Assembly (NCBI GenBank): GCA_902463265.1
Contig: CABQEV010000005.1
Location: forward strand, 108,929 to 172,928
Origin: UMGS1889 sp900556055
GTDB taxonomy: Bacteria > Bacillota > Clostridia > Oscillospirales > Ruminococcaceae
Length of the DNA stretch: 64,000 nt
Direction of reading: 5' to 3'
Every line of letters begins with the position of its first letter. Within the stretch, counting starts at the first letter, position 1. The notes below the pieces were generated by a model. It saw only the letters and a list, made by a program, of their open reading frames with translations. It was not told where the DNA came from and made no database searches. The translations under genes were made by a program, and so were the position numbers. Below, one piece after another: positions 17,523-25,935 of this stretch.

Positions 17523-19607
17523 ATGCCAAGAGATTGTTCACTCCAGGATACAAGAAATATTGGTATAATGGCTCACATTGATGCTGGTAAAACAACTACC
17601 ACTGAGAGAATCCTGTTCTACACAGGTATCAACCACAAGATCGGTGAAACTCACGATGGTACAGCAACAATGGACTGGATGGCTCAGGAGCAGGAAAGAG
17701 GTATCACAATCACTTCTGCTGCTACAACGGCTTTCTGGAAGGGTCATAGAATCAATATCATTGATACCCCGGGTCACGTTGACTTTACAGTTGAGGTTGA
17801 ACGTTCACTGAGAGTACTCGACGGTTCTGTAACCGTTCTGTGCGCAAAGGGCGGCGTTGAGCCCCAGACTGAAACAGTTTGGCGTCAGGCAGACAAGTAT
17901 CATGTACCTCGTATGGTCTATGTTAATAAGATGGACATTATGGGTGCTGATTTCTACCGTGTTGTAGATATGCTGCATGACAGACTGAAGTGTAATGCCG
18001 TTCCTATCCAGCTTCCTATCGGTTCCGAAGATACTTTTAAGGGTATCGTAGACCTGCTGGAAATGAAGGCTTACGTTTATTACGATGATATTGGAAAGGA
18101 TATCCGTGTTGAAGATATCCCTGCTGATCTCGTTGAAAAGGCTGAAAAGTATAGAGCTGAGCTCCTCGATAACGTTGCAGAGCATGATGAAGAGATCATG
18201 ATGAAGTATCTCGACGGTGAGGAACTTTCTATCGAAGAAATCAAGCACTGCATCAGACAGGCTACTCTGAAAAATGAGATGGTTCCTGTTGTATGCGGTA
18301 CTTCCTATAAGAATAAGGGCGTTCAGAAGCTCCTCGATGCAATAGTAGACTATATGCCTGCTCCTACAGATATTCCTCACATCAGAGGCGTAAACCCTGA
18401 TACAGGTGAGGAGTGCGAGAGACCTTCCGATGATAATGCTCCTTTTGCTTCTCTTGCATTCAAGATTGCAACAGACCCGTTTGTTGGTAAGCTCTGCTAC
18501 TTCCGTGTTTACTCCGGTAAGGTTGACGCAGGCACAACAGTTCTGAACGCAAACAAGGACTGCAATGAGAGAATGGGACGTATCCTTCAGATGCACTCTA
18601 ACCACAGAAAGGATATCGAAACCGTATATGCAGGCGATATCGCTGCTGTTGTTGGTCTGAAGAATACAACCACAGGTGATACTCTCTGTGATCCTAAGGC
18701 TCCTGTTATCCTTGAGTCTATGGAATTCGCTGATCCTGTTATCCAGCTTGCTATCGAGCCTAAGACTAAGGCAGGTCAGGAAAAGATGGGTATCGCACTT
18801 GCTAAGCTCGCTGAAGAGGATCCTACCTTCAGAACATGGACTGATGAGGAAACAGGTCAGACCATTATCGCAGGTATGGGTGAGCTTCACCTTGAGATCA
18901 TCGTTGACAGACTTCTCCGTGAATTCAAGGTAGAAGCAAACGTCGGTGCACCTCAGGTTGCTTACAAGGAAACAATCAGAAAGCTTGCAGACGTTGACCA
19001 CAAGTACGCTCGTCAGTCGGGTGGTAAGGGTCAGTACGGTCATGTTAAGATCAAGGTTGAACCCAATGAGTCCGGTAAGGGCTATGAGTTTGTAAATGCT
19101 GTTGTCGGCGGTGCTATTCCTAAGGAATATATCCCTGCTGTTGACAAGGGTATTCAGGGTGCTATGAAGTCCGGTGTTCTCGCAGGTTATCCTGTTGTAG
19201 ACATCAAGGTTACACTGTATGATGGATCTTATCACGAGGTTGACTCCTCTGAAATGGCATTCAGCATCGCAGGTTCTATGGCATTCAAGGAAGCTATGAG
19301 AAAAGCAGATCCTGTTATTCTTGAGCCTATCATGAAGGTATCCGTTATCGTTCCTGAGGATTACATGGGCGATGTTATCGGCGACCTGAACTCACGCCGT
19401 GGACAGATCCAGGGTATGGAAGCAAGATCCGGCACACAGCAGATCAACGCTCTCGTTCCTCTGTCCGAAATGTTCGGTTACTCCAATGACCTCCGTTCCA
19501 AGACACAGGGACGCGGTCAGTATTCTATGGAGCCCGACAGCTATATTGAGGTTCCTAAGTCTATTTCTGAAAAGATCATGGCTGTCCGCAATAAAAAGGC
19601 TGAATAA
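17523..19607 (+). CDS. fusA: Elongation factor G
   Basis: A 694-residue translational GTPase that drives tRNA/mRNA translocation and, with RRF, ribosome recycling. The G domain has G1 AHIDAGKTTTTER, G3 DTPGHVDF and G4 NKMD; domains II to V follow with the conserved RQSGGKGQYGHVKI of domain IV and the NSRRGQIQGM segment near the end. Length and content are those of the canonical factor rather than a tetracycline-resistance relative. It ends the S12-S7-EF-G operon; tuf has a separate promoter in the spacer. Confidence 0.98.
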   Translation: MPRDCSLQDTRNIGIMAHIDAGKTTTTERILFYTGINHKIGETHDGTATMDWMAQEQERGITITSAATTAFWKGHRINIIDTPGHVDFTVEVERSLRVLDGSVTVLCAKGGVEPQTETVWRQADKYHVPRMVYVNKMDIMGADFYRVVDMLHDRLKCNAVPIQLPIGSEDTFKGIVDLLEMKAYVYYDDIGKDIRVEDIPADLVEKAEKYRAELLDNVAEHDEEIMMKYLDGEELSIEEIKHCIRQATLKNEMVPVVCGTSYKNKGVQKLLDAIVDYMPAPTDIPHIRGVNPDTGEECERPSDDNAPFASLAFKIATDPFVGKLCYFRVYSGKVDAGTTVLNANKDCNERMGRILQMHSNHRKDIETVYAGDIAAVVGLKNTTTGDTLCDPKAPVILESMEFADPVIQLAIEPKTKAGQEKMGIALAKLAEEDPTFRTWTDEETGQTIIAGMGELHLEIIVDRLLREFKVEANVGAPQVAYKETIRKLADVDHKYARQSGGKGQYGHVKIKVEPNESGKGYEFVNAVVGGAIPKEYIPAVDKGIQGAMKSGVLAGYPVVDIKVTLYDGSYHEVDSSEMAFSIAGSMAFKEAMRKADPVILEPIMKVSVIVPEDYMGDVIGDLNSRRGQIQGMEARSGTQQINALVPLSEMFGYSNDLRSKTQGRGQYSMEPDSYIEVPKSISEKIMAVRNKKAE

Positions 19608-19622
19608 TTTTTCCTAAAACAC

Positions 19623-19651
19623 TTGATATTTTTGTTCTTATCTGTTACAAT
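19623..19651 (+). promoter_or_regulatory. Separate promoter for tuf
   Basis: TTGATA at 19623-19628 and TACAAT at 19646-19651, spacer 17 bases, sit in the 122-base fusA-tuf spacer. No terminator separates the genes, so tuf probably receives both read-through and its own transcription. Confidence 0.75.
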
Positions 19652-19729
19652 AACAGTATAAGCTTTTTGGCTGTGCAGACGTTTGCCGTCTGCATAAGCC
19701 GCAATTTAAATTTGAGGAGGAAATTTCCA

Positions 19730-20932
19730 ATGGCAAAGGCACATTTCGAAAGAACAAAACCCCATGTAAACATTGGTACTATCGGTCACGTTGACCATGG
19801 TAAGACAACTCTTACCGCTGCTATCACAAAGTATCTTTCCCTTAAGGGTCAGGCACAGTTCGAAGGCTATGCTGATATCGATAAGGCTCCTGAGGAGAGA
19901 GAAAGAGGTATCACAATCAACACAGCTCACGTTGAGTACGAGACTGACAAGCGTCACTATGCTCACGTTGACTGCCCGGGCCATGCTGACTATGTAAAGA
20001 ACATGATCACTGGTGCTGCTCAGATGGACGGCGCTATCCTCGTTGTTGCTTCTACAGATGGTCCTATGGCTCAGACTAAGGAGCACCTGCTGCTTGCTCG
20101 TCAGGTTGGCGTTCCTTACATCGTTGTATTCATGAACAAGGTTGACCAGGTTGACGATCCTGAGCTTCTCGAGCTCGTTGAGATGGATATCCGTGAGACT
20201 CTGGACAAGTACGATTTCCCTGGCGATGATACTCCTATCATCAAGGGTTCTGCATTCCTTGCTCTGGATTCTACTTCTAAGGATCCTGAGGCTCCTGAGT
20301 ATCAGTGCATCAAGGAACTGATGGACGCTGTTGACTCTTACATTCCTACTCCTGAGAGAAAGGCAGACCTGCCCTTCCTTATGCCTGTTGAGGACGTATT
20401 CACAATTACTGGTCGTGGTACTGTTGCAACCGGTAGAGTTGAGAGAGGTCAGCTCAGAACTTCTGATGAAGTTGAGATCATCGGTCTTACAGACGAGAGA
20501 AAGAAGACTGTTGTTACTGGTATCGAAATGTTCAGAAAGATCCTGGACTATGCTGAGGCAGGCGACAACATCGGTGCTCTTCTCCGTGGTATCCAGAGAA
20601 ACGAAATCGAAAGAGGACAGGTTCTCTGTAAGCCCGGTTCTATTCACCCCCACACTAAGTTCAAGGGTCAGGTTTACGTTCTGAAGAAGGAAGAGGGCGG
20701 TCGTCATACTCCTTTCTTCAACAACTACAGACCTCAGTTCTATTTCAGAACAACTGACGTTACTGGTGTTATCACTCTTCCTGCTGATAAGGAAATGTGC
20801 ATGCCTGGCGATAACGTTTCTATCGACGTTGAGCTCATCACTCCTATCGCTATCGAAGAGGGACTCCGTTTCGCTATCCGTGAGGGTGGACGTACAGTAG
20901 GTTCCGGCGTTGTTACAGCTATCAACGAATAA
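19730..20932 (+). CDS. tuf: Elongation factor Tu
   Basis: A 400-residue GTPase delivering aminoacyl-tRNA to the ribosome. G1 GHVDHGKTTLTAA, G3 DCPGHADYVKNM and G4 NKVD are intact, and GRGTVATGRVERG begins domain II. The ATG at 19730 follows GAGGAGG and yields the family start AKAHFERTKPHVNIGTIGH; the frame extends upstream but without homology. Highly biased codon usage fits a strongly expressed gene. It has its own promoter and a terminator 29 bases after the stop. Confidence 0.98.
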   Translation: MAKAHFERTKPHVNIGTIGHVDHGKTTLTAAITKYLSLKGQAQFEGYADIDKAPEERERGITINTAHVEYETDKRHYAHVDCPGHADYVKNMITGAAQMDGAILVVASTDGPMAQTKEHLLLARQVGVPYIVVFMNKVDQVDDPELLELVEMDIRETLDKYDFPGDDTPIIKGSAFLALDSTSKDPEAPEYQCIKELMDAVDSYIPTPERKADLPFLMPVEDVFTITGRGTVATGRVERGQLRTSDEVEIIGLTDERKKTVVTGIEMFRKILDYAEAGDNIGALLRGIQRNEIERGQVLCKPGSIHPHTKFKGQVYVLKKEEGGRHTPFFNNYRPQFYFRTTDVTGVITLPADKEMCMPGDNVSIDVELITPIAIEEGLRFAIREGGRTVGSGVVTAINE

Positions 20933-20960
20933 TTGATCTGCTATTAATATCGCATCATAT

Positions 20961-20989
20961 GCTGCTCCGTTTCGGCGGGGCAGCTTTTT
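20961..20989 (+). terminator. tuf terminator
   Basis: Nine-bp stem (20961-20969 with 20976-20984, one GU pair) followed by TTTTT. Confidence 0.88.
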
Positions 20990-20995
20990 ATATAT

Positions 20996-21027
20996 AAAAA
21001 AATTCCCCGCCGAAACCGGCAGGGAAT
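20996..21027 (-). terminator. Ferredoxin gene terminator
   Basis: On the reverse strand an inverted repeat (21027-21016 with 21012-21002, loop of three) is followed by a T run corresponding to the A tract at 20996-21002. It lies 43 bases after the ferredoxin stop codon. Confidence 0.8.
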
Positions 21028-21069
21028 CAGACTGATCAATGATCAGCGATAAATACATATGTATTTATA

Positions 21070-21240
21070 TTAGCCCTCAGCAGGAGCTCCTACAGGACAT
21101 GTACCTGCGCATGCGCCGCAGTCGATGCACTTATCAGCGTCGATCTCATACTTGCCGTCGCCCTCGGAGATAGCTCCAACAGGACATTCAGCCTCGCAAG
21201 CTCCGCAGGAAATACATTCATCAGAAATTTTGTAAGCCAT
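21070..21240 (-). CDS. 2[4Fe-4S] ferredoxin, clostridial type
   Basis: A 56-residue low-potential electron carrier. Two cysteine motifs, CISCGACEAECPVGA and CIDCGACAGTCPVGA, each of the CxxCxxCxxxCP form, bind the two cubane clusters; the acidic remainder is typical. It serves pyruvate:ferredoxin oxidoreductase, hydrogenase or Rnf-type partners in fermentative anaerobes, though no partner gene is nearby. The ATG at 21240 is preceded by GGAGGTG; an upstream in-frame ATG adds 16 residues that do not belong to the family. Monocistronic, between its own promoter and terminator. Confidence 0.95.
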   Translation of the reverse strand: MAYKISDECISCGACEAECPVGAISEGDGKYEIDADKCIDCGACAGTCPVGAPAEG

Positions 21241-21294
21241 GGTATTAACACCTCCAGAAATATTCATGCAGACAGTTTTGCCTTGCATATATAC

Positions 21295-21322
21295 ATTTTA
21301 ACATATTTTCAGAAAAATGCAA
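21295..21322 (-). promoter_or_regulatory. Possible ferredoxin promoter
   Basis: On the reverse strand TTGCAT (21322-21317) and TAAAAT (21300-21295) are 16 bases apart, about 55 bases before the ferredoxin ATG. Confidence 0.55.
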
Positions 21323-21416
21323 TAGCAAAATGCAAAAAAATATAGACAATTGGATTAAGGTAAATGTTTTCTAAAGATTAACAAAGTCTAAATACTAAAA
21401 TATTTTTTGAAAACAG

Positions 21417-21445
21417 TTGAAATTCAACGGAAAATAGGTTACAAT
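21417..21445 (+). promoter_or_regulatory. Promoter of the purine cluster
   Basis: TTGAAA at 21417-21422 and TACAAT at 21440-21445, spacer 17 bases. Transcription would begin near 21452, about 250 bases ahead of purE. Confidence 0.8.
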
Positions 21446-21451
21446 GTATAA

Positions 21452-21659
21452 GGCGGCACTTATATTTTTACATATTATTTAGTATGAATTTTGCCTGCCG
21501 ATTATTTTCGCTTGCGAATGGAGGCTGAAATGATGCTCAGCAGACTTGGGTTGTCTGAATGTCACTGTCTTTTGTATAAGCGTTGCAGAGAATCTCTCGG
21601 TAATGCGGGATTCGTATACTCATTTGCAGGAATAACGGAATAGTTGTATGTATTTGAAA
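21452..21659 (+). promoter_or_regulatory. Structured leader RNA of purE, candidate riboswitch-type region
   Basis: The leader upstream of the attenuator contains several local hairpins: GGCGGCA near 21452 with TGCCTGCC near 21492; GCTGA/TCAGC around 21523-21542; CAGAC/GTCTG with a seven-base loop (21541-21557); and a longer one from GCGTTGC (21580) through GAGA-ATC-TCTC to GTAATGC (21600-21606). GTCAC at 21561-21565 can pair with GTGAC in the terminator left arm, a possible antiterminator. I could not match the conserved cores of guanine, ZTP or PRPP riboswitches. Confidence 0.5.
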
Positions 21660-21683
21660 CTGTGACTACGTCGCAGCTTTTTT
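21660..21683 (+). terminator. Attenuator terminator in the purE leader
   Basis: CTGTGAC (21660-21666) and GTCGCAG (21670-21676) form a 7-bp stem with a three-base loop, followed by C and TTTTTT (21678-21683). It lies only about 10 bases ahead of the purE ribosome site, so it would stop transcription before the first gene unless relieved. Confidence 0.8.
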
Positions 21684-21700
21684 ATTTTGGAGGTTTGGTT

Positions 21701-22198
21701 ATGTTGAAAAAAGTTGCTGTGATCATGGGCTCTGACAGTGATTTTCCTATTGTGAAGGATGCTGTCAAGGAGCTTAAAAACTATGGCGTGCCTTACGAGG
21801 TTCATGTAATGTCCGCTCACCGCACTCCTGAGCTCGCTTCCGAATTTGCTTTAAAGGCAAAGGAAAACGGCTTTGGTATCATCATTTGCGCTGCCGGAAT
21901 GGCTGCACATCTTGCAGGTGTGATCGCAGGACATACAACACTGCCTGTTATCGGTATCCCGATCAAGTCATCATTCGATGGCCTTGATGCTCTGTTCGCT
22001 ACTGTTCAGATGCCTTCGGGTATTCCTGTTGCAACAGTCGCTGTAAACGGAGCTAAGAACGCAGCTGTACTTGCTGTTCAGATGCTTGCTATTAACGACG
22101 AAACACTCGCTGAAAAGCTTGCTGCATCTAAGCAGAAAATGATCGACGGCGTTAAGGAAAAGGACGCAAAGATCCAGCAGATGGCTGCTGAACTTTAA
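21701..22198 (+). CDS. purE: N5-carboxyaminoimidazole ribonucleotide mutase / AIR carboxylase catalytic subunit
   Basis: A 165-residue enzyme producing CAIR in purine synthesis. GSDSDFPIVKDA (phosphate-binding loop), MSAHRTPE (catalytic His) and AAGMAAHLAGVIAGHT are the family hallmarks. The ATG at 21701 is ten bases after TTTTGGAGG; an upstream in-frame ATG at 21644 would translate through the attenuator hairpin and is rejected. No purK is in the window, so whether it acts as the class I mutase or as a direct carboxylase is open. First gene of the cluster; purC is 40 bases downstream. Confidence 0.96.
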   Translation: MLKKVAVIMGSDSDFPIVKDAVKELKNYGVPYEVHVMSAHRTPELASEFALKAKENGFGIIICAAGMAAHLAGVIAGHTTLPVIGIPIKSSFDGLDALFATVQMPSGIPVATVAVNGAKNAAVLAVQMLAINDETLAEKLAASKQKMIDGVKEKDAKIQQMAAEL

Positions 22199-22238
22199 TT
22201 GCAGATAAATTCATTGAAATATTTAGGAGGATTTTATT

Positions 22239-22955
22239 ATGGAAAACATCGTTAAAAAGGAACAGCTTTACGAGGGAAAGGCTAAGAAGGTATTCGCAAC
22301 AAATGATCCTGACTATGTTATCGTTGATTACAAGGATGATGCTACTGCTTTCAACGGTGAGAAGAAGGGTACTATCAGAGGCAAGGGCGTTGTCAACAAT
22401 AAGATGACAAACTATATGTTTAAGCTTCTTGAAAAGGAAGGCATTCCTACTCATCTCGTTGAGGAGATCAGCGATCGTGAAACTATCGTTAAGAAGGTTG
22501 AGATCGTTCCTCTCGAAGTTATCGTAAGAAACGTTGCTGCAGGCAGCTTCTCCAAGAAGCTTGGCATTGCTGAAGGTACACCACTCAAGCAGCCTACACT
22601 CGAATTCAGCTACAAGAATGACGATCTCGGCGATCCTTTCATCAACAGCTACTATGCTCTTGGTCTCGGCCTTGCTACTCAGGAGGAGATCGACACTATT
22701 TCTAAGTATGCTTTCGCTGTAAATGACTTTATGCTGAAGTTCTTTAAGGAGCATAACATTGATCTTATTGACTTTAAGATCGAATTCGGCAGATTCCACG
22801 GCAAGATCCTTCTCGCTGATGAGATCTCTCCCGATACATGCCGTTTCTGGGACAGCACAACTCACGAAAAGCTCGACAAGGACCGTTTCCGCAGAGATAT
22901 GGGCGGCGTAGAAGAAGCTTATCAGGAAATGATGAAGCGTATTTTCGGTGAGTAA
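22239..22955 (+). CDS. purC: SAICAR synthetase
   Basis: A 238-residue enzyme that couples aspartate to CAIR with ATP hydrolysis. LYEGKAKKVF at the start is the ATP-binding signature, EIVPLEVIVRNVAAGSFSK and LIDFKIEFGR are the conserved substrate-binding blocks, and DEISPDTCRFWD contributes metal ligands. Length equals the bacterial norm. A TAGGAGG site precedes the ATG. The next gene begins four bases after its stop, so translation is probably coupled. Confidence 0.97.
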   Translation: MENIVKKEQLYEGKAKKVFATNDPDYVIVDYKDDATAFNGEKKGTIRGKGVVNNKMTNYMFKLLEKEGIPTHLVEEISDRETIVKKVEIVPLEVIVRNVAAGSFSKKLGIAEGTPLKQPTLEFSYKNDDLGDPFINSYYALGLGLATQEEIDTISKYAFAVNDFMLKFFKEHNIDLIDFKIEFGRFHGKILLADEISPDTCRFWDSTTHEKLDKDRFRRDMGGVEEAYQEMMKRIFGE

Positions 22956-22958
22956 TAT

Positions 22959-24380
22959 ATGGGTGGCTTTTTTGGTGCAGCGTCTCACAACGACTGTATA
23001 AATGATGTGTTTTTCGGAACAGACTATCATTCACATCTCGGAACAAGACGAGGCGGAATGACAGCCTATTCTCCCGAATTCGGATTTCAGAGAAGTATCC
23101 ATTCTATTGAAAATTCGCCGTTCAGAACTAAGTTTGAAAAAGATATAGAGACCATGCACGGCGGACTTTGCATAGGCTGCATAAGTGATTCGGATCCTCA
23201 GCCTATACTTGTACGTTCAAAGCTTGGACTCTATGCTGTCTGCAATGTCGGAATTATTAACAATGCCGAACAGCTCCAGAATGAGATACTCAGCAACTGC
23301 TTTGAAAGCTTTGAGGCTATGAGCAGCGGAAAGGTAAATTCCAGTGCACTTATCGGCGCTCTTATTGCACAGAAATCCTCGATCACAGAGGGAATAAAGT
23401 ATGCGCAGAGCAAGATCAAAGGCTCGATGTCTCTTATGATACTTACTGAAAAGGGAATTATCGCAGCAAGAGACAAGCTCGGCAGACTGCCAATTATAAT
23501 CGGAAAGCGCGATGATGGATATTGCCTGTCCTTTGAATCGTTCGCATTCCAGAAGCTTGGCTATGAAACATACCGTGAGCTTTTTCCGGGTGAGATAGCT
23601 ATGATAACTGCTGACGGCTGTGAAACGCTTTCTCCCGGCGGCGAGGATATGCGCATATGTTCATTTCTGTGGACTTACTACGGCTATCCGAACTCCGTTT
23701 ATGAGGGAGTTACCGTTGAAACTATGCGTACCCGCAACGGCGAGATCATGGCTGAGCATGACATGAAAAACGGCAAGCTTCCCGATGTTGATTATGTGTG
23801 CGGCGTTCCCGATTCGGGAATTCCTCATGCTATCGGATATGCAAACCGCAGCGGAATACCGTTCGCAAGGCCGTTTATCAAGTATACTCCGACTTGGCCC
23901 AGAAGCTTTATGCCGCAGAACCAGTCTATCAGAAACAAGGTCGCAAAAATGAAGCTTATCCCGGTACATGAGCTTATCGAAGGAAAAAAACTGCTGTTTG
24001 TTGACGACAGTATTGTAAGAGGAACGCAGCTCAGGGAAACAGTGGAGTTCCTTTATGCAAACGGCGCAAAGGAAATTCATATGCGTTCTGCCTGTCCTCC
24101 GATCATGTATGGCTGTAAATACCTGAACTTTTCCAGCAGCACCTCAGAGCTTGATCTTATCGCAAGAAAGATCATCGACGAGTTCGAGGGTGCGGAAGGC
24201 GTTAAATATATTGAAGAGTACAGCGATACGAACACAGAGCGTGGTCAGAGACTCAGAAATGAGATCTGCTCAAGACTGAAGCTCACATCGCTTGAATTTC
24301 AGTCACTTGAGGGCACGGTCAAGGCGATCGGTCTGCCCGAATGTAAGCTTTGCAGCTATTGCTGGAACGGGAAGGAATGA
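22959..24380 (+). CDS. PurF-like protein lacking the N-terminal catalytic cysteine
   Basis: A 473-residue homologue of glutamine PRPP amidotransferase. The N-terminus reads MGGFFGAASHNDC, with Gly where the Ntn-hydrolase nucleophile Cys should be, so the glutaminase half should be inactive. The rest of that domain is recognisable (SHLGTRRGGM). The phosphoribosyltransferase half is intact, with PRPP loop FVDDSIVRGTQ near residue 348. Cysteines matching the Fe-S ligands of Bacillus PurF remain (in MRICSF, MYGCKY and the C-terminal CKLCSYC). It sits four bases after purC and seven before true purF. I recall similar Gly-variant paralogues in other Clostridia and Bacteroidetes. It may be a regulatory partner, an ammonia-using enzyme or a subunit; the role is unknown. 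Confidence 0.85.
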   Translation: MGGFFGAASHNDCINDVFFGTDYHSHLGTRRGGMTAYSPEFGFQRSIHSIENSPFRTKFEKDIETMHGGLCIGCISDSDPQPILVRSKLGLYAVCNVGIINNAEQLQNEILSNCFESFEAMSSGKVNSSALIGALIAQKSSITEGIKYAQSKIKGSMSLMILTEKGIIAARDKLGRLPIIIGKRDDGYCLSFESFAFQKLGYETYRELFPGEIAMITADGCETLSPGGEDMRICSFLWTYYGYPNSVYEGVTVETMRTRNGEIMAEHDMKNGKLPDVDYVCGVPDSGIPHAIGYANRSGIPFARPFIKYTPTWPRSFMPQNQSIRNKVAKMKLIPVHELIEGKKLLFVDDSIVRGTQLRETVEFLYANGAKEIHMRSACPPIMYGCKYLNFSSSTSELDLIARKIIDEFEGAEGVKYIEEYSDTNTERGQRLRNEICSRLKLTSLEFQSLEGTVKAIGLPECKLCSYCWNGKE

Positions 24381-24386
24381 GAAACA

Positions 24387-25817
24387 GTGTTTGGCAATAT
24401 TCATGATGAATGCGGAGTCTTTGCTATTTACAGCAAGAACTCCATGGACGTTGCAATGCAGACATACTTAGGATTATACGCACTTCAGCACAGAGGTCAG
24501 GAATCCTGCGGAATCGTTGTAAACGACAGAGGCGTGTTCAATTATCACAAGGATCTCGGACTTGTTCACGAGGTTTTCGACAAGGATACGCTTGCTAAGC
24601 TCGGAACGGGAAACATTGCTATCGGTCATGTAAGATATTCGACCACGGGCAATTCAAACCGTTCAAATGCTCAGCCGCTGGTTGTCCGCCATGTTAAAGG
24701 ACCTCTTGCTATCGCTCACAATGGAAATCTCGTCAATGCAAGGGAACTCAGGGAATATTACGAATTAAAGGGCGCTATTTTTCATACTACAAATGATACT
24801 GAGGTAATTTCGTATGCTATCACCGAGCAGCGTCTGATATGTGACTCGATCGAAGAAGCCGTGGAGAGGGCTGTCGAAAAGATAAAGGGTGCGTTTTCAC
24901 TTGTTATAATGTCGCCCAAAAAGCTTATCGCAGTAAGGGATCCTATAGGATTTCGTCCGCTTTCTCTCGGAAAGCTCGATGACGGTACATATGTTGTTGC
25001 TTCGGAAACATGCGCTTTTGACAGTATCGGCGCGGATTTTATCCGTGATATCGAACCGGGCGAAATAGTCGTTATCGACGAAAGCGGCTGCCGTTCGATA
25101 AAAACTCATTGTGTAAACAAACCTAAGCTCTGCGTATTTGAGTATGTTTATTTTGCACGTCCCGACTCGGTTATCGAGGGATCAAGCGTGCATAAGGCAA
25201 GACTCAGGGCGGGCGAATATCTTTGGAAGGAACATCCTGTTGATGCTGATGTCGTAATGGGCGTTCCTGACAGCGGACTTGATGCTGCACTCGGACTGTC
25301 CCGTGCATCCGGCATACCTTATGGTGTCGGATTTATCAAGAACCGTTATGTCGGACGTACATTTATCCAGCCTAATCAGGCGGAAAGAACAAATTCCGTG
25401 CGCATCAAGCTTAATGCGATATCCGATACGGTAAAGGGAAAGAGGATAATCCTTGTTGATGACAGTATCGTAAGAGGAACGACCTCCGCACGTATCGTAA
25501 ATCTGCTGAGAGAAGCAGGTGCAAAGGAGATACATATGCGTATCTCATGTCCGCCGTTTATAAATCCGTGCTACTTCGGAACTGATATCGACAGTAAGGA
25601 AAACCTTATTGCATGCAAAATGTCGGTCGATGAGATCTGCAAAGAGATAGGCGCAGATTCGCTGGGATACCTCAGCGTTGAAAGCGTAAACAGGCTGACG
25701 GATAACGACAGATGTGATTTCTGTGACGGTTGCTTCACGGGAAAATACCCGATCGAAACGCCTAAGGAAATGCCCAAGGATAAATTTGAATTCAAGATCG
25801 GTGAAAATCCGTCATAA
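24387..25817 (+). CDS. purF: Amidophosphoribosyltransferase
   Basis: A 476-residue enzyme making phosphoribosylamine from PRPP and glutamine, the committed step of purine synthesis. A GTG start gives an eight-residue propeptide MFGNIHDE before Cys9 (CGVFAIYS), which becomes the N-terminal nucleophile after cleavage, as in Bacillus. HRGQESCG, GNLVNARELR and the PRPP motif LVDDSIVRGTTSARI follow. Fe-S cysteines are visible in KLCVFEY, INPCYF and the C-terminal CDFCDGC. The side-by-side PurF-like gene shares the phosphoribosyl half but not the nucleophile. A hairpin follows the stop. Confidence 0.97.
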   Translation: MFGNIHDECGVFAIYSKNSMDVAMQTYLGLYALQHRGQESCGIVVNDRGVFNYHKDLGLVHEVFDKDTLAKLGTGNIAIGHVRYSTTGNSNRSNAQPLVVRHVKGPLAIAHNGNLVNARELREYYELKGAIFHTTNDTEVISYAITEQRLICDSIEEAVERAVEKIKGAFSLVIMSPKKLIAVRDPIGFRPLSLGKLDDGTYVVASETCAFDSIGADFIRDIEPGEIVVIDESGCRSIKTHCVNKPKLCVFEYVYFARPDSVIEGSSVHKARLRAGEYLWKEHPVDADVVMGVPDSGLDAALGLSRASGIPYGVGFIKNRYVGRTFIQPNQAERTNSVRIKLNAISDTVKGKRIILVDDSIVRGTTSARIVNLLREAGAKEIHMRISCPPFINPCYFGTDIDSKENLIACKMSVDEICKEIGADSLGYLSVESVNRLTDNDRCDFCDGCFTGKYPIETPKEMPKDKFEFKIGENPS

Positions 25818-25826
25818 TAATTTCTG

Positions 25827-25851
25827 CTGTCCCGCATAAAAAACGGGACAG
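25827..25851 (+). terminator. Hairpin between purF and purM
   Basis: Perfect 8-bp stem CTGTCCCG/CGGGACAG (25827-25834 with 25844-25851). Only TGCTTT follows, so it may be a partial terminator or a processing/stability element inside the 118-base purF-purM spacer. Confidence 0.5.
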
Positions 25852-25935
25852 TGCTTTACAGAAGGTCCGCAGCTGTTTTCCGCAGTCAGTCAGCTTCGGG
25901 TAAATTATTGCGCTGCGGAGAAATGAGAGGAACAT

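Noticed and set aside
17805..19235. A 476-codon reverse-strand open frame opposite fusA, and similar long antisense frames opposite tuf (19706-21058) and rpoB (9217-10017, 10084-10929)
   Set aside because: The genes on the forward strand are certain, and their strongly biased codons keep the antisense frame open. The antisense products are Ser/Leu/Asn-rich with no recognisable domain or ribosome site.
21452..21659. Assignment of the purE leader to the guanine, ZTP or PRPP riboswitch class
   Set aside because: The conserved core sequences of these classes as I know them are not visible; only the attenuator logic is supported.
21644..21700. Upstream in-frame ATG extending purE by 19 codons
   Set aside because: The extension would be translated from the attenuator hairpin and lies outside PurE homology; the ATG at 21701 has the proper ribosome site.
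24381..24386. Possible frameshifted fusion of the PurF-like gene and purF
   Set aside because: Each has its own start, stop, full domain set and C-terminal cysteines; they are tandem paralogues.
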